This document shows positions 17,883 through 26,791 of a stretch of DNA of 64,000 bases, piece by piece. The notes below the pieces were generated by a model. The model was not told where the DNA came from. It searched no databases and worked only from the letters and a program-made list of their open reading frames with translations. This stretch comes from Ensifer sesbaniae (GTDB lineage: Bacteria > Pseudomonadota > Alphaproteobacteria > Rhizobiales > Rhizobiaceae). Made by a program: the position numbers and the translations under genes. Positions within the stretch are counted from its first letter, which is position 1. The number at the start of each line of letters is the position of its first letter. Location of the stretch: the NCBI RefSeq assembly GCF_013283665.1, contig NZ_JABEKU010000001.1, positions 2,480,001 through 2,544,000 of the forward strand, given 5' to 3'.

Positions 17883-18191
17883 CAATCAACGCCAGGAAAA
17901 ACAGGAAGCGGCTTCCTGCCCGGAATGGCGGGTTTCAAAGCAATCCCAGGAAAAGTGCGAAGCGGTTTTCCGTCCGGGATTGCGGGTCTCAAAGCAATCC
18001 CAGGAAAAGTGCGAAGCGGTTTTCCTGGGGATTGCGGGTCTCAGAGCAATCCCAGGAAAAGTGCGAAGCGGTTTTCCGTCCGGGATTGCGGGTCTCAAAG
18101 CAATCCCAGGAAAAGTGCGAAGCGGTTTTCCTGGGGATTGCGTATTCAAAAACAATCCCGGCTTTGCGGTCCGGGATTGCGGGTTCCAGAG
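17883..18191. repeat. Tandem array of six rhizobial palindromes
   Basis: Six head-to-tail copies of a hairpin unit fill the deaminase-permease gap. Each unit runs CAATCCCAGGAAAAGTGCGA, AGCGGTTTTCC and then a complementary GGGATTGCG arm. Units begin at 17883, 17941, 17995, 18047, 18101 and 18153. Units 2 and 4 are identical over 54 bases, and units 3 and 5 agree over the first 42, so a 106-base pair of units was duplicated. The last unit is truncated. It is not a CRISPR: there are no unique spacers. Confidence 0.85.
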
Positions 18192-18202
18192 ATCGAGCCG
18201 GT

Positions 18203-19675
18203 TCAATGCGCCTCCGCGGCAACCAGCGGCACCTCGATGCCTTTGACATCGTAGAGCTTGCCGTTGAGGAAGTAGTCGCCGTCGTGCAGGCGGGCGATGT
18301 CCTGGTAGCGGATCGTCCGCTCCGTTGCCGCGACGAAGACCGACTGCTGGTCGGAATTGCCTGCCGTAAGGTGGTTGAACAGGAGGTTGAGCAGGATCGC
18401 CATCACGGCGGCCGACGAGATGCCCGAATGGAAAATCGTCGCGACCCAGGCCGGGAAATGCTCGTAGAAGCCGGGCGCTGCGATCGGGATCATGCCGAAG
18501 CCGATCGAGGTGGCGACGATCACCAGGTTCATGTTGTTGTTATACTCGACCTTGGACAACGTGCGGATGCCGCTGGCCGCAACCGTGCCGAAGAGCACGA
18601 GGCCGGCGCCGCCGAGGACGGAGGTCGGAACGGAAGCAACGACGCGCCCCATGATCGGCAGCAGGCCGAGCGTCACCAGGAACAGGCCGCCCGTTGCCAC
18701 CACATAGCGGCTCTTGACGCCGGTGACCGCCACCAGGCCGACATTCTGGGCAAAGGCGCTCTGGGTGAAGGAGCCGACGATCGGCGCCAGGATGCTCGAC
18801 AGCATGTCGGCGCGAAGCCCGTCGCCGAGCCGGCGCGAATCCACCTTGGTCTCGACGATCTCACCGACGGCAAGAATGTCGGCCGAGGTTTCGACGAGCG
18901 TCACCATGATGACGATCAGCATGGAGATGATCGCGGCAAGCTCGAAGGTCGGGTAGCCGAAATGGAAGATCTTCGGCAGCGCGAAGACCGGGCCGTTTGC
19001 GACCTGCGAAAAATCGGTCATGCCGGCCACATAGGCGATGCCGGTGCCGATCACGATCGACAGCAGGATCGAAAGCCTGGAGATCGCAGCATTGCCGAGC
19101 TTGCTCAAGAGCAGCACGATGATCAGCGTTACCGCCGCAAGCTGGATATTGGCGGTGCTGCCGAAGTCCGGCGCCGCCTTGTTGCCGCCCATGGCCCAGA
19201 GTGCCGCCACCGGCATCAGGGTGAGGCCGATGGTGGTGATGACGATACCGGTCACCAGCGGCGGAAAGAAGCGCGTGACGCGCGAAAATACCGGCGTGAT
19301 CAGGAGGCCGATCAGCGAGGCCGCGATGACGGCGCCGAGGACCGCCGGAATGCCGCCATTGCCGGATATCGCAATCATCGTCGCCACACCCGAGAACGAA
19401 ACGCCCTGCACCAGCGGCAGGCGGCTGCCGAAGAACGGCAGGCCGATCGTCTGCAGGATGGTCGCAAGACCGCCGGCAAAGAGCGAGGCGGTGACGAGCA
19501 GGCCGACATCGCTGGAATTAAGCCCGGCCGCCTGGCCGAGGATCAGGGGAACGGCGACGATGCCGCCATACATGGTCAAGACGTGCTGCAGGCCGTAGGC
19601 CAGATTGGCGCCGATGCTCAGCCGTTCGTCTTCGGGATTCTCCGGTAGTGCGTTTTCCTCTGCAATGCTTGCCAA
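18203..19675 (-). CDS. Uracil-xanthine permease (NCS2/NAT family)
   Basis: The protein of about 490 residues has the NAT signature QNVGLVAVTG within FTQSAFAQNVGLVAVTGVKS, the N-terminal QHVLTMYGG motif and about fourteen membrane segments. It is a proton-coupled symporter for xanthine, uric acid or uracil in the inner membrane. Two starts compete: ATG at 19690 with only AAAGG three bases away, and TTG at 19675 with a full GGAGGAG six bases upstream; the TTG is preferred here. Its neighbour is a deaminase, consistent with purine salvage. Confidence 0.9.
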   Translation of the reverse strand: MASIAEENALPENPEDERLSIGANLAYGLQHVLTMYGGIVAVPLILGQAAGLNSSDVGLLVTASLFAGGLATILQTIGLPFFGSRLPLVQGVSFSGVATMIAISGNGGIPAVLGAVIAASLIGLLITPVFSRVTRFFPPLVTGIVITTIGLTLMPVAALWAMGGNKAAPDFGSTANIQLAAVTLIIVLLLSKLGNAAISRLSILLSIVIGTGIAYVAGMTDFSQVANGPVFALPKIFHFGYPTFELAAIISMLIVIMVTLVETSADILAVGEIVETKVDSRRLGDGLRADMLSSILAPIVGSFTQSAFAQNVGLVAVTGVKSRYVVATGGLFLVTLGLLPIMGRVVASVPTSVLGGAGLVLFGTVAASGIRTLSKVEYNNNMNLVIVATSIGFGMIPIAAPGFYEHFPAWVATIFHSGISSAAVMAILLNLLFNHLTAGNSDQQSVFVAATERTIRYQDIARLHDGDYFLNGKLYDVKGIEVPLVAAEAH

Positions 19676-19936
19676 GGGTATCTCCTCCATACCTTTGTGA
19701 TTGCCCCGTCTCCCGCGGGACAACCAAAAAGGTACTGAAGGACGGCAAATCCCGCTTTCCTAAAAAAAGCGAAACACCTTTCGGGATTCGACCGGGAATG
19801 GGCGCGGCCGCCATCTGGCCCCTCGGCCCCTCCGCAAACGCCAGCCGGACCGCCGATTGCAGCGCTTGGCGGGGCGCCGCAGGAGCCCGGTAGGCGCCAT
19901 CATGCAACAGGGCTCGAAGATGTACAAACTGCCCGT

Positions 19937-20575
19937 TCAGCCCGGTATCGGCGGCAGTTCCGGCGCCACCAGCCCGCGGAACGGATCGCGCCAGGCCTCG
20001 ATCTCGTCCAGTTGCCCGGCCCAGCGCGTGAGCGCCGGATAGTCCGCGATCGGCAGCCGCGCGGCATCATTGTAAGGCAGGAACGTCGCCATGCGGAAAT
20101 CGGCAAAGGAGACCGTGTCGCCCACCAGCCAGGCGCGGCCGGAGAGTTCCGCCTCGAGGATCCCGGCCGCCTTGTGAAAGGCCTTCAGCCCCTCCTCCAC
20201 CATCGCTTCGTCGCACGGGCCGATGCCGTAGCGCAGCTTGGTGCCCCGCTCCCAATGCACCATGTCGCATGCTCTGACGAAGTTCTCCTTGCCCCAGCTC
20301 ACCCAACGGATCATCTCTGGCTCGTCGTCATCCCTGCGCCAGAAGCTGGAGCTGGCCTGGCGGGAAAGGTAACAGGCGATCGCATCCGCCTCCCAAAGCG
20401 CCCGGCCGGGGCGCGCCAGAATCGGCAGCAGCAGATTGGGATTGAGCGCCTCGTAGCGCGCCCGCTCACCCGCAGCCTGCGGCGTGGCAAATGCAAGCTC
20501 GACCTCCGCCTTTAGAAAGCGGGCAGTGGCGACTGCGAGCCGAGGATTGGGGTTGCGGCTGAAATAGAGCTTCAT
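19937..20575 (-). CDS. Glutathione S-transferase family protein
   Basis: The 212-residue protein has the GST thioredoxin domain (MKLYFSRNPNPRLAVATARF, cis-proline context NLLLPILARPG, then LWEADAIACYLS) and the C-terminal helical domain with VGDTVSFADFRMATFLP. The N-terminal loop has serine and arginine but no cysteine. It probably detoxifies an electrophile; the substrate is unknown. The start at 20575 is chosen over 20605 because the extension lacks GST character. Confidence 0.82.
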   Translation of the reverse strand: MKLYFSRNPNPRLAVATARFLKAEVELAFATPQAAGERARYEALNPNLLLPILARPGRALWEADAIACYLSRQASSSFWRRDDDEPEMIRWVSWGKENFVRACDMVHWERGTKLRYGIGPCDEAMVEEGLKAFHKAAGILEAELSGRAWLVGDTVSFADFRMATFLPYNDAARLPIADYPALTRWAGQLDEIEAWRDPFRGLVAPELPPIPG

Positions 20576-20802
20576 GCGGCCTGGTCCTCTGTTCGTGTGT
20601 TCCAAGGACGAAGGAAGGCGGCTGAGGCCGACACAGGCAAATGTGAATCACTCAAAAAACATGCGCATTTGAGTTGGACTCACGGATAGCGATGCAAGCA
20701 CGCCGGCGATCGGCACGGATTTTTCGCTGCATGAACAATTCCGTTCTGGCTGCGTTCATAAATACGAGCGCTAAATGGCACCGCCGTTTAGGAGTGACAT
20801 AC

Positions 20803-21180
20803 ATGAAGAAGATCATTTCGATCAGCCTGCTGCTCGCGTCGCTGATACCGGGCGCAGCACTGGCTCAGGGCGTCGAGTTCTATATCGATGGCGATGGGCC
20901 GAGATATGACGATGGCCGACGCTATTACGACGAGGATTATGGCGGCGACGGCTACTATCGTGACCGTTACTATCGTGACCGCTACTATCGCGATCGCCGC
21001 GCGCAGCGCCGCATTTGCACCCGGCAACGGGCCTTGGCGATAGCGCGGGCCGAGGGCCTGGACGGCGCCAGAGTCGGTCGAACCACCAATCAATGGATCG
21101 AAATTAGAGGGTCGCACCGTCGCACGATCATCTTCGGTCTTCACCCCAGTTGCCCGATTCGCGGTTACAACAACTGGTAA
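20803..21180 (+). CDS. Small secreted protein with YYRDR repeats
   Basis: The 125-residue product starts with a clear signal peptide (MKKIISISLLLASLIPGAAL, cleavage after ALAQ). A tyrosine/aspartate-rich segment follows with three exact YYRDR units encoded by a 15-base tandem repeat at 20953-20997, then a C-terminal region (CTRQRALAIARAEGLDGARV, ending HPSCPIRGYNNW) with two cysteines. Similar short secreted proteins are common in rhizobia; function unknown. The start follows TAGGAG by 8 bases; longer frames are not supported. Confidence 0.75.
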   Translation: MKKIISISLLLASLIPGAALAQGVEFYIDGDGPRYDDGRRYYDEDYGGDGYYRDRYYRDRYYRDRRAQRRICTRQRALAIARAEGLDGARVGRTTNQWIEIRGSHRRTIIFGLHPSCPIRGYNNW

Positions 21181-21189
21181 AATGCATTC

Positions 21190-21383
21190 GGGGGCTTGCC
21201 GTCGACGGTTGGGGCGACCTTCGCTCCCGCCCCGGCGGCCCCCGGAAGCGCTCGCGACCGTCGAAGCCGCCTGGAACGACGGTATCCGCTATTTCGACAA
21301 CGCCCCTTTTACGGCGCCGGCCTTGCCGAGATCCGCATGGGCGAGGCGCTCGCCGGACGCCCGCCCTACCGATTGGCGGCTAA
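21190..21383 (+). pseudogene. Aldo/keto reductase remnant
   Basis: Fragments of one AKR N-terminus lie in two frames: FAPAPAAP, then EALATVEAAWNDGIRYFDNAP in a shifted frame, then FYGAGLAEIRMGEALAGRPP back in the first frame. The order matches the start of D-threo-aldose-1-dehydrogenase-type AKRs (the IRYFDTAPxYG block carries the catalytic aspartate). The rest of the gene is missing and a palindrome copy abuts the break at 21384. Two frame changes in 100 bases make a sequence error unlikely. Confidence 0.75.
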
Positions 21384-21485
21384 GCAATTCCAGGAAAAGT
21401 GTGAAGCGGTTTTCCGTCCGGAATTGCGTCATATAGCCAGGCAATTCCAGGAAAAGTGCGAAGCGGTTTTCCGCCCGGAATTGCA
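21384..21485. repeat. Two palindromic repeat copies (same family as 17883-18191)
   Basis: Copies at 21384-21428 and 21441-21485 have the same GCAATTCCAGGAAAAGTG...GGAATTGC structure as the tandem array. They terminate the aldo/keto reductase remnant. Confidence 0.8.
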
Positions 21486-21562
21486 TTGCTGCAAGGCATT
21501 CGGCTTCCCCTCGTCCGTCATCCTGCGGACGGGACCTGCGCAGCTTCGCCCGTTCAGAACGG

Positions 21563-21653
21563 ATTGACATAGTTGGTGATGGCGATCTGGCGCAGAAGCA
21601 CCCGGCGGATCACATGCGCCGCCTTCACCCGGTCGGTGAAGATGGCTGGCTGC
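21563..21653 (-). pseudogene. Possible 3' gene remnant
   Basis: Reading the minus strand gives AIFTDRVKAAHVIRRVLLRQ, then IAITNYVNPF and a stop, a natural-looking protein C-terminus with no upstream body: the frame has no start before it enters the promoter region of the next gene. I do not recognise the family. It fits decay of this gap, which also holds the reductase remnant. Confidence 0.3.
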
Positions 21654-21677
21654 GCTGCCCTAATCACTTTGGTCATT

Positions 21678-21691
21678 TTGACTTAAGTCAA
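21678..21691. promoter_or_regulatory. FixK/FNR-type box upstream of DUF3604 operon
   Basis: TTGACTTAAGTCAA is a perfect palindrome that fits the rhizobial FixK/FnrN pattern TTGAY-N4-RTCAA. Its centre is about 92 bases before the DUF3604 start. A TACAAT at 21704-21709 could be a -10 element, in which case the site would overlap the promoter; activation or repression cannot be decided by eye. Confidence 0.6.
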
Positions 21692-21776
21692 GGATGCCCC
21701 GACTACAATGTGCGATTGTCTTCGCGCAGCAGCTCAGTCTTTCGCGAAGCGGCCGTGCCGCACGGAGGGGAATGCG

Positions 21777-23717
21777 ATGAGAAACAAGTCTGCGAAATTC
21801 CTTCTTGCAAGCATTCTGAGCCTCGGTCCGGCGCTTTCGGCAGCCGCGCAGGACCACGGCGATACCGGCACGTTGGACGCGGCCAAGGCCGAAAAGGCCT
21901 TTGCTGCCAAGCCGCTCTATTCGCCCTATGCGGGTCGCAATTTTCCGACCCGTCCGCTGTTCGGCGACACGCATCTTCATACCGGAGCCTCGTTCGACGC
22001 CGGAGCCTTTGGGGCGCGGCTGACGCCACGCGATGCCTATCGCTTTGCCCGCGGCGAAGAGGTCATGGCGTCGAGCGGCCAGCCCGCCAAGCTGTCGCGC
22101 CCGCTCGACTTCCTGGTGGTCGCCGACCATTCCGACAACATGGGCATGTTCCCGGACCTCTTCGCCGGCAAGCCGGACGTGATCTCCGACCCGCAGGCCA
22201 AGACCTGGTATGAGATGATCAAATCCGGCCAGGGCGGAAAGGCCGCGCTGGAAATCATCTTCAGCTTCGGCAAGGGCACCTTGCCGAAATCGATGATCTA
22301 CGGGCCCGACACGCGCCCCTACAAGAACGCCTGGCAGGACACGATCAAGGCGGCCGAGGAATATAACGAGCCCGGCCGCTTCACGGCGTTCATCGGCTAT
22401 GAATGGACATCGAACACGGCGGGCAACAACCTGCACCGCAACGTCATCTTCCGCGACAATGGCGACAAGGCGAGCGAAGTGGTGCCCTATACGACGCTGA
22501 AGCCGCTCGGCAGCGACAATCCGCGCGACCTGTGGAAGTGGATGCAGGCCTACGAGGACAAGACCGGCGGCAATGTGCTGGCGATCGCCCACAACGGCAA
22601 CCTGTCCAACGGGCGCATGTTCCCGATGATCGAATCCTTCACCGGCAAGCCGGTGGACAAGGACTATGTCGAGCAACGCGCCCGCTGGGAAAGGCTCTAT
22701 GAGACAACCCAGACCAAGGGCACCGGCGAGGCTCACCCGGCGCTCTCGCCCAATGACGAGTTCGCGAACTTCGAGATCTGGGACTTCGGCAATCTCGATG
22801 GCAGCGAGCGCAAGACGCCTGACATGCTCGAATTCGAATATGCCCGCTCGGCCTTCAAGAACGGCCTCAAGCTCGAAGCTCAGCTCGGCACCAATCCTTA
22901 CAAGTTCGGGCTGGTGGGCAGCTCGGACTCCCATACCGGCCTGACGGCCATGGAGGAAGAGAACTTCTTCGGCAAGACGACGCCGCAGGAACCGAGCCCG
23001 GAACGAATGACGGCGACCTTCGTCAAGGACGCCAAGACCAATATCACCGTGATGGACTGGGAAGTCGGCGCCTCCGGCTACGCGGCCGTCTGGGCCGAAG
23101 AGAATACCCGCGAATCCATCTGGGACGCCATGCAGCGCAAGGAGACCTATGCGACGACGGGCCCGCGCATGCTCGTGCGCTTCTTCGGCGGCTGGGACTT
23201 CGAACCGGCCGATGCCGAAGGCCGCAATCCCGGCGTCATCGGCTATGCCAAGGGCGTGCCGATGGGCGGCGACCTGACGGCGGCACCCGAGGGCAAGACC
23301 CCGACATTTCTCGTCGCCGCGCTCCGCGACCCGATCGGCGCCAATCTCGACCGCTACCAGATCGTCAAGGGCTGGCTCGACGACAAGGGCGAAACGCACG
23401 AACAGGTCTATGATGTCGCCTGGGGTGGCGACCGCAAGCCGGGGCCGGACGGCAAGGTGCCTTCCGTCGGCGATACCGTCGATGTCGCGAATGCCACATG
23501 GACCAACACCATCGGCGCTCCGGAGCTGATCGCGGTCTGGAAGGATCCGCAGTTCGACCCGAAGCAGAAGGCATTCTATTACGGCCGCGTTCTTGAAATC
23601 CCGACGCCGCGGTGGACGGCCTATGACGCCAAGCGTTTCGGAACGAAGCCGCTGGAAGGCACGCGCATGACCGTGATCGAGCGCGCCTACACCTCGCCCA
23701 TCTGGTACACGCCATAA
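21777..23717 (+). CDS. Exported DUF3604 protein (PHP-like)
   Basis: The 646-residue protein has a signal peptide (MRNKSAKFLLASILSLGPAL, cleavage near SAAAQ). The mature part opens with FGDTHLHTGASFDAGAFGAR and continues with FLVVADHSDNMG, FIGYEWTSN, IAHNGNLSNG and VGSSDSHTGL: a spread of His/Asp motifs as in PHP-type metal phosphoesterases. DUF3604 proteins are exported and of unknown substrate. The start has GGAGGGG upstream. The next two genes on the same strand, a rotamase and a HupE/UreJ-like membrane protein, follow closely and probably form one operon with it. Confidence 0.88.
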   Translation: MRNKSAKFLLASILSLGPALSAAAQDHGDTGTLDAAKAEKAFAAKPLYSPYAGRNFPTRPLFGDTHLHTGASFDAGAFGARLTPRDAYRFARGEEVMASSGQPAKLSRPLDFLVVADHSDNMGMFPDLFAGKPDVISDPQAKTWYEMIKSGQGGKAALEIIFSFGKGTLPKSMIYGPDTRPYKNAWQDTIKAAEEYNEPGRFTAFIGYEWTSNTAGNNLHRNVIFRDNGDKASEVVPYTTLKPLGSDNPRDLWKWMQAYEDKTGGNVLAIAHNGNLSNGRMFPMIESFTGKPVDKDYVEQRARWERLYETTQTKGTGEAHPALSPNDEFANFEIWDFGNLDGSERKTPDMLEFEYARSAFKNGLKLEAQLGTNPYKFGLVGSSDSHTGLTAMEEENFFGKTTPQEPSPERMTATFVKDAKTNITVMDWEVGASGYAAVWAEENTRESIWDAMQRKETYATTGPRMLVRFFGGWDFEPADAEGRNPGVIGYAKGVPMGGDLTAAPEGKTPTFLVAALRDPIGANLDRYQIVKGWLDDKGETHEQVYDVAWGGDRKPGPDGKVPSVGDTVDVANATWTNTIGAPELIAVWKDPQFDPKQKAFYYGRVLEIPTPRWTAYDAKRFGTKPLEGTRMTVIERAYTSPIWYTP

Positions 23718-23799
23718 TCCGGGAGATGGATGACGGCATGCAAGCGGACGCACAAGAACCGTGCGCCCGCCCCTTTCCGTCAAACGAGCGAGCACGGCC

Positions 23800-24651
23800 A
23801 TGCTGAAACGCCTGTTACGAGAGCCGCTGGTCCATTTCCTGGCCCTTGCGCTTTTGATTTTCGCCGTGCACGGGCTTCTGCGCGGTGACGCGGATCACCC
23901 GGATAAAATCGTCGTCAGCGCCTCGAAGATCGAGCAGATGGCCACGGTCTTCACCAAGACCTGGCAGCGCTCGCCGACGGCGGACGAGCTGAAGGGCATG
24001 ATCGACGACTATGTGAAGGAGGAAGTTCTGGTGCGCCAGGCGCTGGAACTCGGGCTCGACCGGGACGACACGGTCGTGCGCCGCCGCCTGCGCCAGAAGA
24101 TCGAGTTCCTGAATGCCGCCGACGCCGTCCCGGTAGCGGTCACCGATCCGGAATTGGAAGCTTATCTCGCGGCCAATCCGGCGGCCTTCGCCACCGATGC
24201 GACGCTGGCATTCGAGCAGCTCTTCCTCAATCCGGCCCGGCACGGCGACATGATGGCCAAGGACGCCGCCGCCTTGCTCGCGGAACTCCGCAGCAACGAC
24301 ATGGCCGACCCCGCTTCGCTTGGCGATGTTTCCCTGCTTCCCGCGGCAGTCCAGCTCACGAGCAAGGCGGCGATCGACCAGATGTTTGGCGGCGCGCTCG
24401 CCGACGGGCTCGAAAAGGCGCCGCTCGGCCAGTGGACGGGGCCGCTCGCCAGCAGCTTCGGCCTCCATCTGGTCCGGGTGACGGAGCACAGGCCGGGCCG
24501 GGTGCCGCAACTCGCGGATATCCGCGACGAGGTCGTAAGGGAGTGGGAAAACGCGAGACGCAGCGAACTCGAGCAGCAACGCTTCGGCGAGTTGCTGGCG
24601 CGCTATGAGGTCAGCGTCGAAGCCCCCACGGTCGCGGGAGGCAAGCCTTGA
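23800..24651 (+). CDS. Membrane-anchored peptidylprolyl isomerase (PpiC/rotamase type)
   Basis: The 283-residue protein starts with a single membrane anchor (PLVHFLALALLIFAVHGLL), followed by a SurA-like N-terminal helical region and a rotamase-type domain (LPAAVQLTSKAAIDQMFGGA, then LGQWTGPLASSFGLHLVRVT). It would act in the periplasm as a folding helper, plausibly for the upstream DUF3604 protein. It lies 82 bases after DUF3604 and overlaps the next gene by 4 bases. Confidence 0.82.
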   Translation: MLKRLLREPLVHFLALALLIFAVHGLLRGDADHPDKIVVSASKIEQMATVFTKTWQRSPTADELKGMIDDYVKEEVLVRQALELGLDRDDTVVRRRLRQKIEFLNAADAVPVAVTDPELEAYLAANPAAFATDATLAFEQLFLNPARHGDMMAKDAAALLAELRSNDMADPASLGDVSLLPAAVQLTSKAAIDQMFGGALADGLEKAPLGQWTGPLASSFGLHLVRVTEHRPGRVPQLADIRDEVVREWENARRSELEQQRFGELLARYEVSVEAPTVAGGKP

Positions 24652-25643
24652 GAACGCTTGGTGCCCTTCTCGCCCTGCCTCTCCTCCTGCTCGTCGGCGT
24701 CCCTGCCATGGCCCATGAGGTTCGCCCGGCCTATCTCGACATGCGCGAAACGGAGCCCGACGCCTTCGCCGTTCTCTGGAAGGTGCCGGCACAGGGCCGG
24801 ATGCGGCTGGCACTCGACGCGCATCTGCCGAAACAATGCGTCGAAAGGGCCACGCCGATACGGTCCTTCGAAGGCAGTGCCTATCTGGAGCGCTGGACCG
24901 TCGACTGCGCGGGGGGATTGCGGGAGGGCGCGATCGTCATCGATGGGCTCGAGGCGACACTGACGGAAGCGCTGGTGCGCATCGAATACGAGAATGGCGG
25001 CACGGAGGTCGGCCGCCTCCTGCCCGAGGCGCCCTCCTTCACGGCGGCCGGCGCGCAGACCAGCCTCGAAGTCGCCCGGACCTATTTCCTGCTCGGCGTC
25101 GAGCACATCCTGCTCGGCTTCGATCACCTGATCTTCGTGCTTGCGCTGATGCTGCTCATCCGCGACCGCTTTACGCTGTTCAAGACGATCACCGCCTTCA
25201 CCATCGCCCACAGCATCACGCTCGCCGGCGCATCGCTCGGCTACTTCAGCCTGCCCCAGAAACCGGTCGAAGCGACGATCGCCCTCAGCATCGCCTTCGT
25301 CGCAAGCGAACTGCTCAAGGCCAGACCGAACGAACTGCGCCTCTCCGAGGCCTATCCCTGGCTCGTTGCTTTCGCCTTCGGCCTGCTGCACGGCTTCGGC
25401 TTCTCCGGCGCGCTCAAGGAGATCGGATTGCCGCAATCGGACGTGCCACTCAGCCTCTTGACCTTCAACCTCGGCGTCGAGGCAGGGCAGCTCATCTTCG
25501 TTGCCGCGGCTCTGGCAATTGCCGGGGCGGCGCGCGCGGTGGTCAGTTTCCGCCCTGCCCTTGCGCGCCGGGTAATCGCCTACGGGATCGGCACCAGCGC
25601 GATGCTCTGGCTCATTCCCAGGATCGCCAGCCTGGCGGCGTGA
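24648..25643 (+). CDS. HupE/UreJ-like membrane protein
   Basis: The 331-residue protein has a signal peptide (ends VPAMAHE), an extracytoplasmic domain of about 120 residues, then about six membrane helices with HILLGFDHLIFVLALMLLIR and HGFGFSGALKEIG, the histidine motifs of the HupE/UreJ_2 family. Relatives are linked to nickel or cobalt handling, but this subfamily is uncharacterised. It starts at TTG, overlapping the previous stop (TTGA), with GGGAGG about 7 bases upstream, so it is translationally coupled. Confidence 0.82.
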   Translation: MRTLGALLALPLLLLVGVPAMAHEVRPAYLDMRETEPDAFAVLWKVPAQGRMRLALDAHLPKQCVERATPIRSFEGSAYLERWTVDCAGGLREGAIVIDGLEATLTEALVRIEYENGGTEVGRLLPEAPSFTAAGAQTSLEVARTYFLLGVEHILLGFDHLIFVLALMLLIRDRFTLFKTITAFTIAHSITLAGASLGYFSLPQKPVEATIALSIAFVASELLKARPNELRLSEAYPWLVAFAFGLLHGFGFSGALKEIGLPQSDVPLSLLTFNLGVEAGQLIFVAAALAIAGAARAVVSFRPALARRVIAYGIGTSAMLWLIPRIASLAA

Positions 25644-25765
25644 TGCGGGGTCAGCGCACGAGTGAGACCTCGCGCGCCAAAGTGAGCGATGGGGTGGACG
25701 CTCCCACTCAACGGCATCTTCGTGCCAGAATGGTTGTGTTGGAACCATTACAAGGGAGAGCGTCC

Positions 25766-26791
25766 ATGGAAAAGGTTAGCATAATCGGCTTGGATTTGGC
25801 CAAGAGCATAATTCAAGTTCACGCGGCCAGCGTAGATGGATCGGTGCTTTTTCGGCGGAAGATTTCAAGCAAGAAGTTGCTTGCCTTCCTGTCGGGGCTT
25901 GATCCGTGCATTGTAGCAATGGAGGCGTGTGCCGGAAGCCACCATTGGGGCCGCGAGATTGCCAAGCTTGGGCATCGAGTGAAGTTGATCGCGCCAATTT
26001 ACGTCAAGCCGTTCGTAAAGCGCCAGAAGAACGATGCGGCCGATGCGGAAGCCATCTGCGAGGCGGCTATGCGACCAACTATGCGTTTCGTAGCAGTTAA
26101 AAGCGAGGAAAAGCAGGCTGCGGCGACGGTATTCAAGGTACGTGACCTTCTCGTTCGACAAAAGACCCAAATCATCAATGCTTTGCGTGGTCTAATGGCA
26201 GAGTTTGGAATTACCGTTCCCCAAGGCCCTTCGCATGTCGGTATTCTGATCAGTCACGTTGAAGACGATGGCTCCAGCTTGACCGAGGCGGCACGCGCAC
26301 CCTGCTTAGCATTGGTTTTAACATTGCGGGCACTCGTTGATAAGGTTCGGGAACTTGACCTGGAAATTGGTCGGAGGGCGCGGCAGGATGACGTTGCCAA
26401 GCGGCTCATGAGCATTCCAGGAATTGGGCCTGTCATCGCGACGGCGCTCGAAGCTTTAGCGCCGCCTGCAGAGACGTTTACACGAGGTCGAGATTTCTCC
26501 GCTTGGATGGGTTTGACACCGCGGCAGCATTCTTCTGGCGGCAAACCCCGACTCGGCAAGACCTCGAAGATGGGGCAGCGTGATCTTCGTCGATTGTTGA
26601 TAATTGGGGCATCAGCGGTTGTTCGCTGGGCATCGAGGCGCGGAGCGTTAGATGGATCCTGGCTATCGCGAATGATCGGCAAAAAGCCGCCGATGCTGAT
26701 CACTGTTGCACTCGCCAATAGGATGGGGCGGATTGCTTGGGCGCTTATGACAAGCGGAGGTCGTTACGAGGAACAACGGCTAGCAGGATAA
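25766..26791 (+). CDS. IS110-family transposase (DEDD recombinase)
   Basis: The 341-residue protein has the N-terminal RuvC-like DEDD domain (IIGLDLAKSIIQVHA; VAMEACAGSHHWG; KNDAADAEAICEA) and the C-terminal Tnp_20 domain with the serine context MGLTPRQHSSGGKPRLG, so catalytic residues look intact. It would excise and insert the element without a DDE mechanism, guided in this family by an element-encoded RNA. The start at 25766 has GGGAGAG upstream. Lower GC than neighbouring genes supports recent arrival. Confidence 0.93.
   Translation: MEKVSIIGLDLAKSIIQVHAASVDGSVLFRRKISSKKLLAFLSGLDPCIVAMEACAGSHHWGREIAKLGHRVKLIAPIYVKPFVKRQKNDAADAEAICEAAMRPTMRFVAVKSEEKQAAATVFKVRDLLVRQKTQIINALRGLMAEFGITVPQGPSHVGILISHVEDDGSSLTEAARAPCLALVLTLRALVDKVRELDLEIGRRARQDDVAKRLMSIPGIGPVIATALEALAPPAETFTRGRDFSAWMGLTPRQHSSGGKPRLGKTSKMGQRDLRRLLIIGASAVVRWASRRGALDGSWLSRMIGKKPPMLITVALANRMGRIAWALMTSGGRYEEQRLAG

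Noticed and set aside
17883-18191. CRISPR-like repeat array
   Set aside because: Units are contiguous palindromes without unique spacers and no cas genes are present.
17387-19648. 753-codon plus-strand frame opposite the deaminase and permease
   Set aside because: It runs through the palindrome array and across two clear genes; low-complexity D/R/H-rich composition is typical of a shadow.
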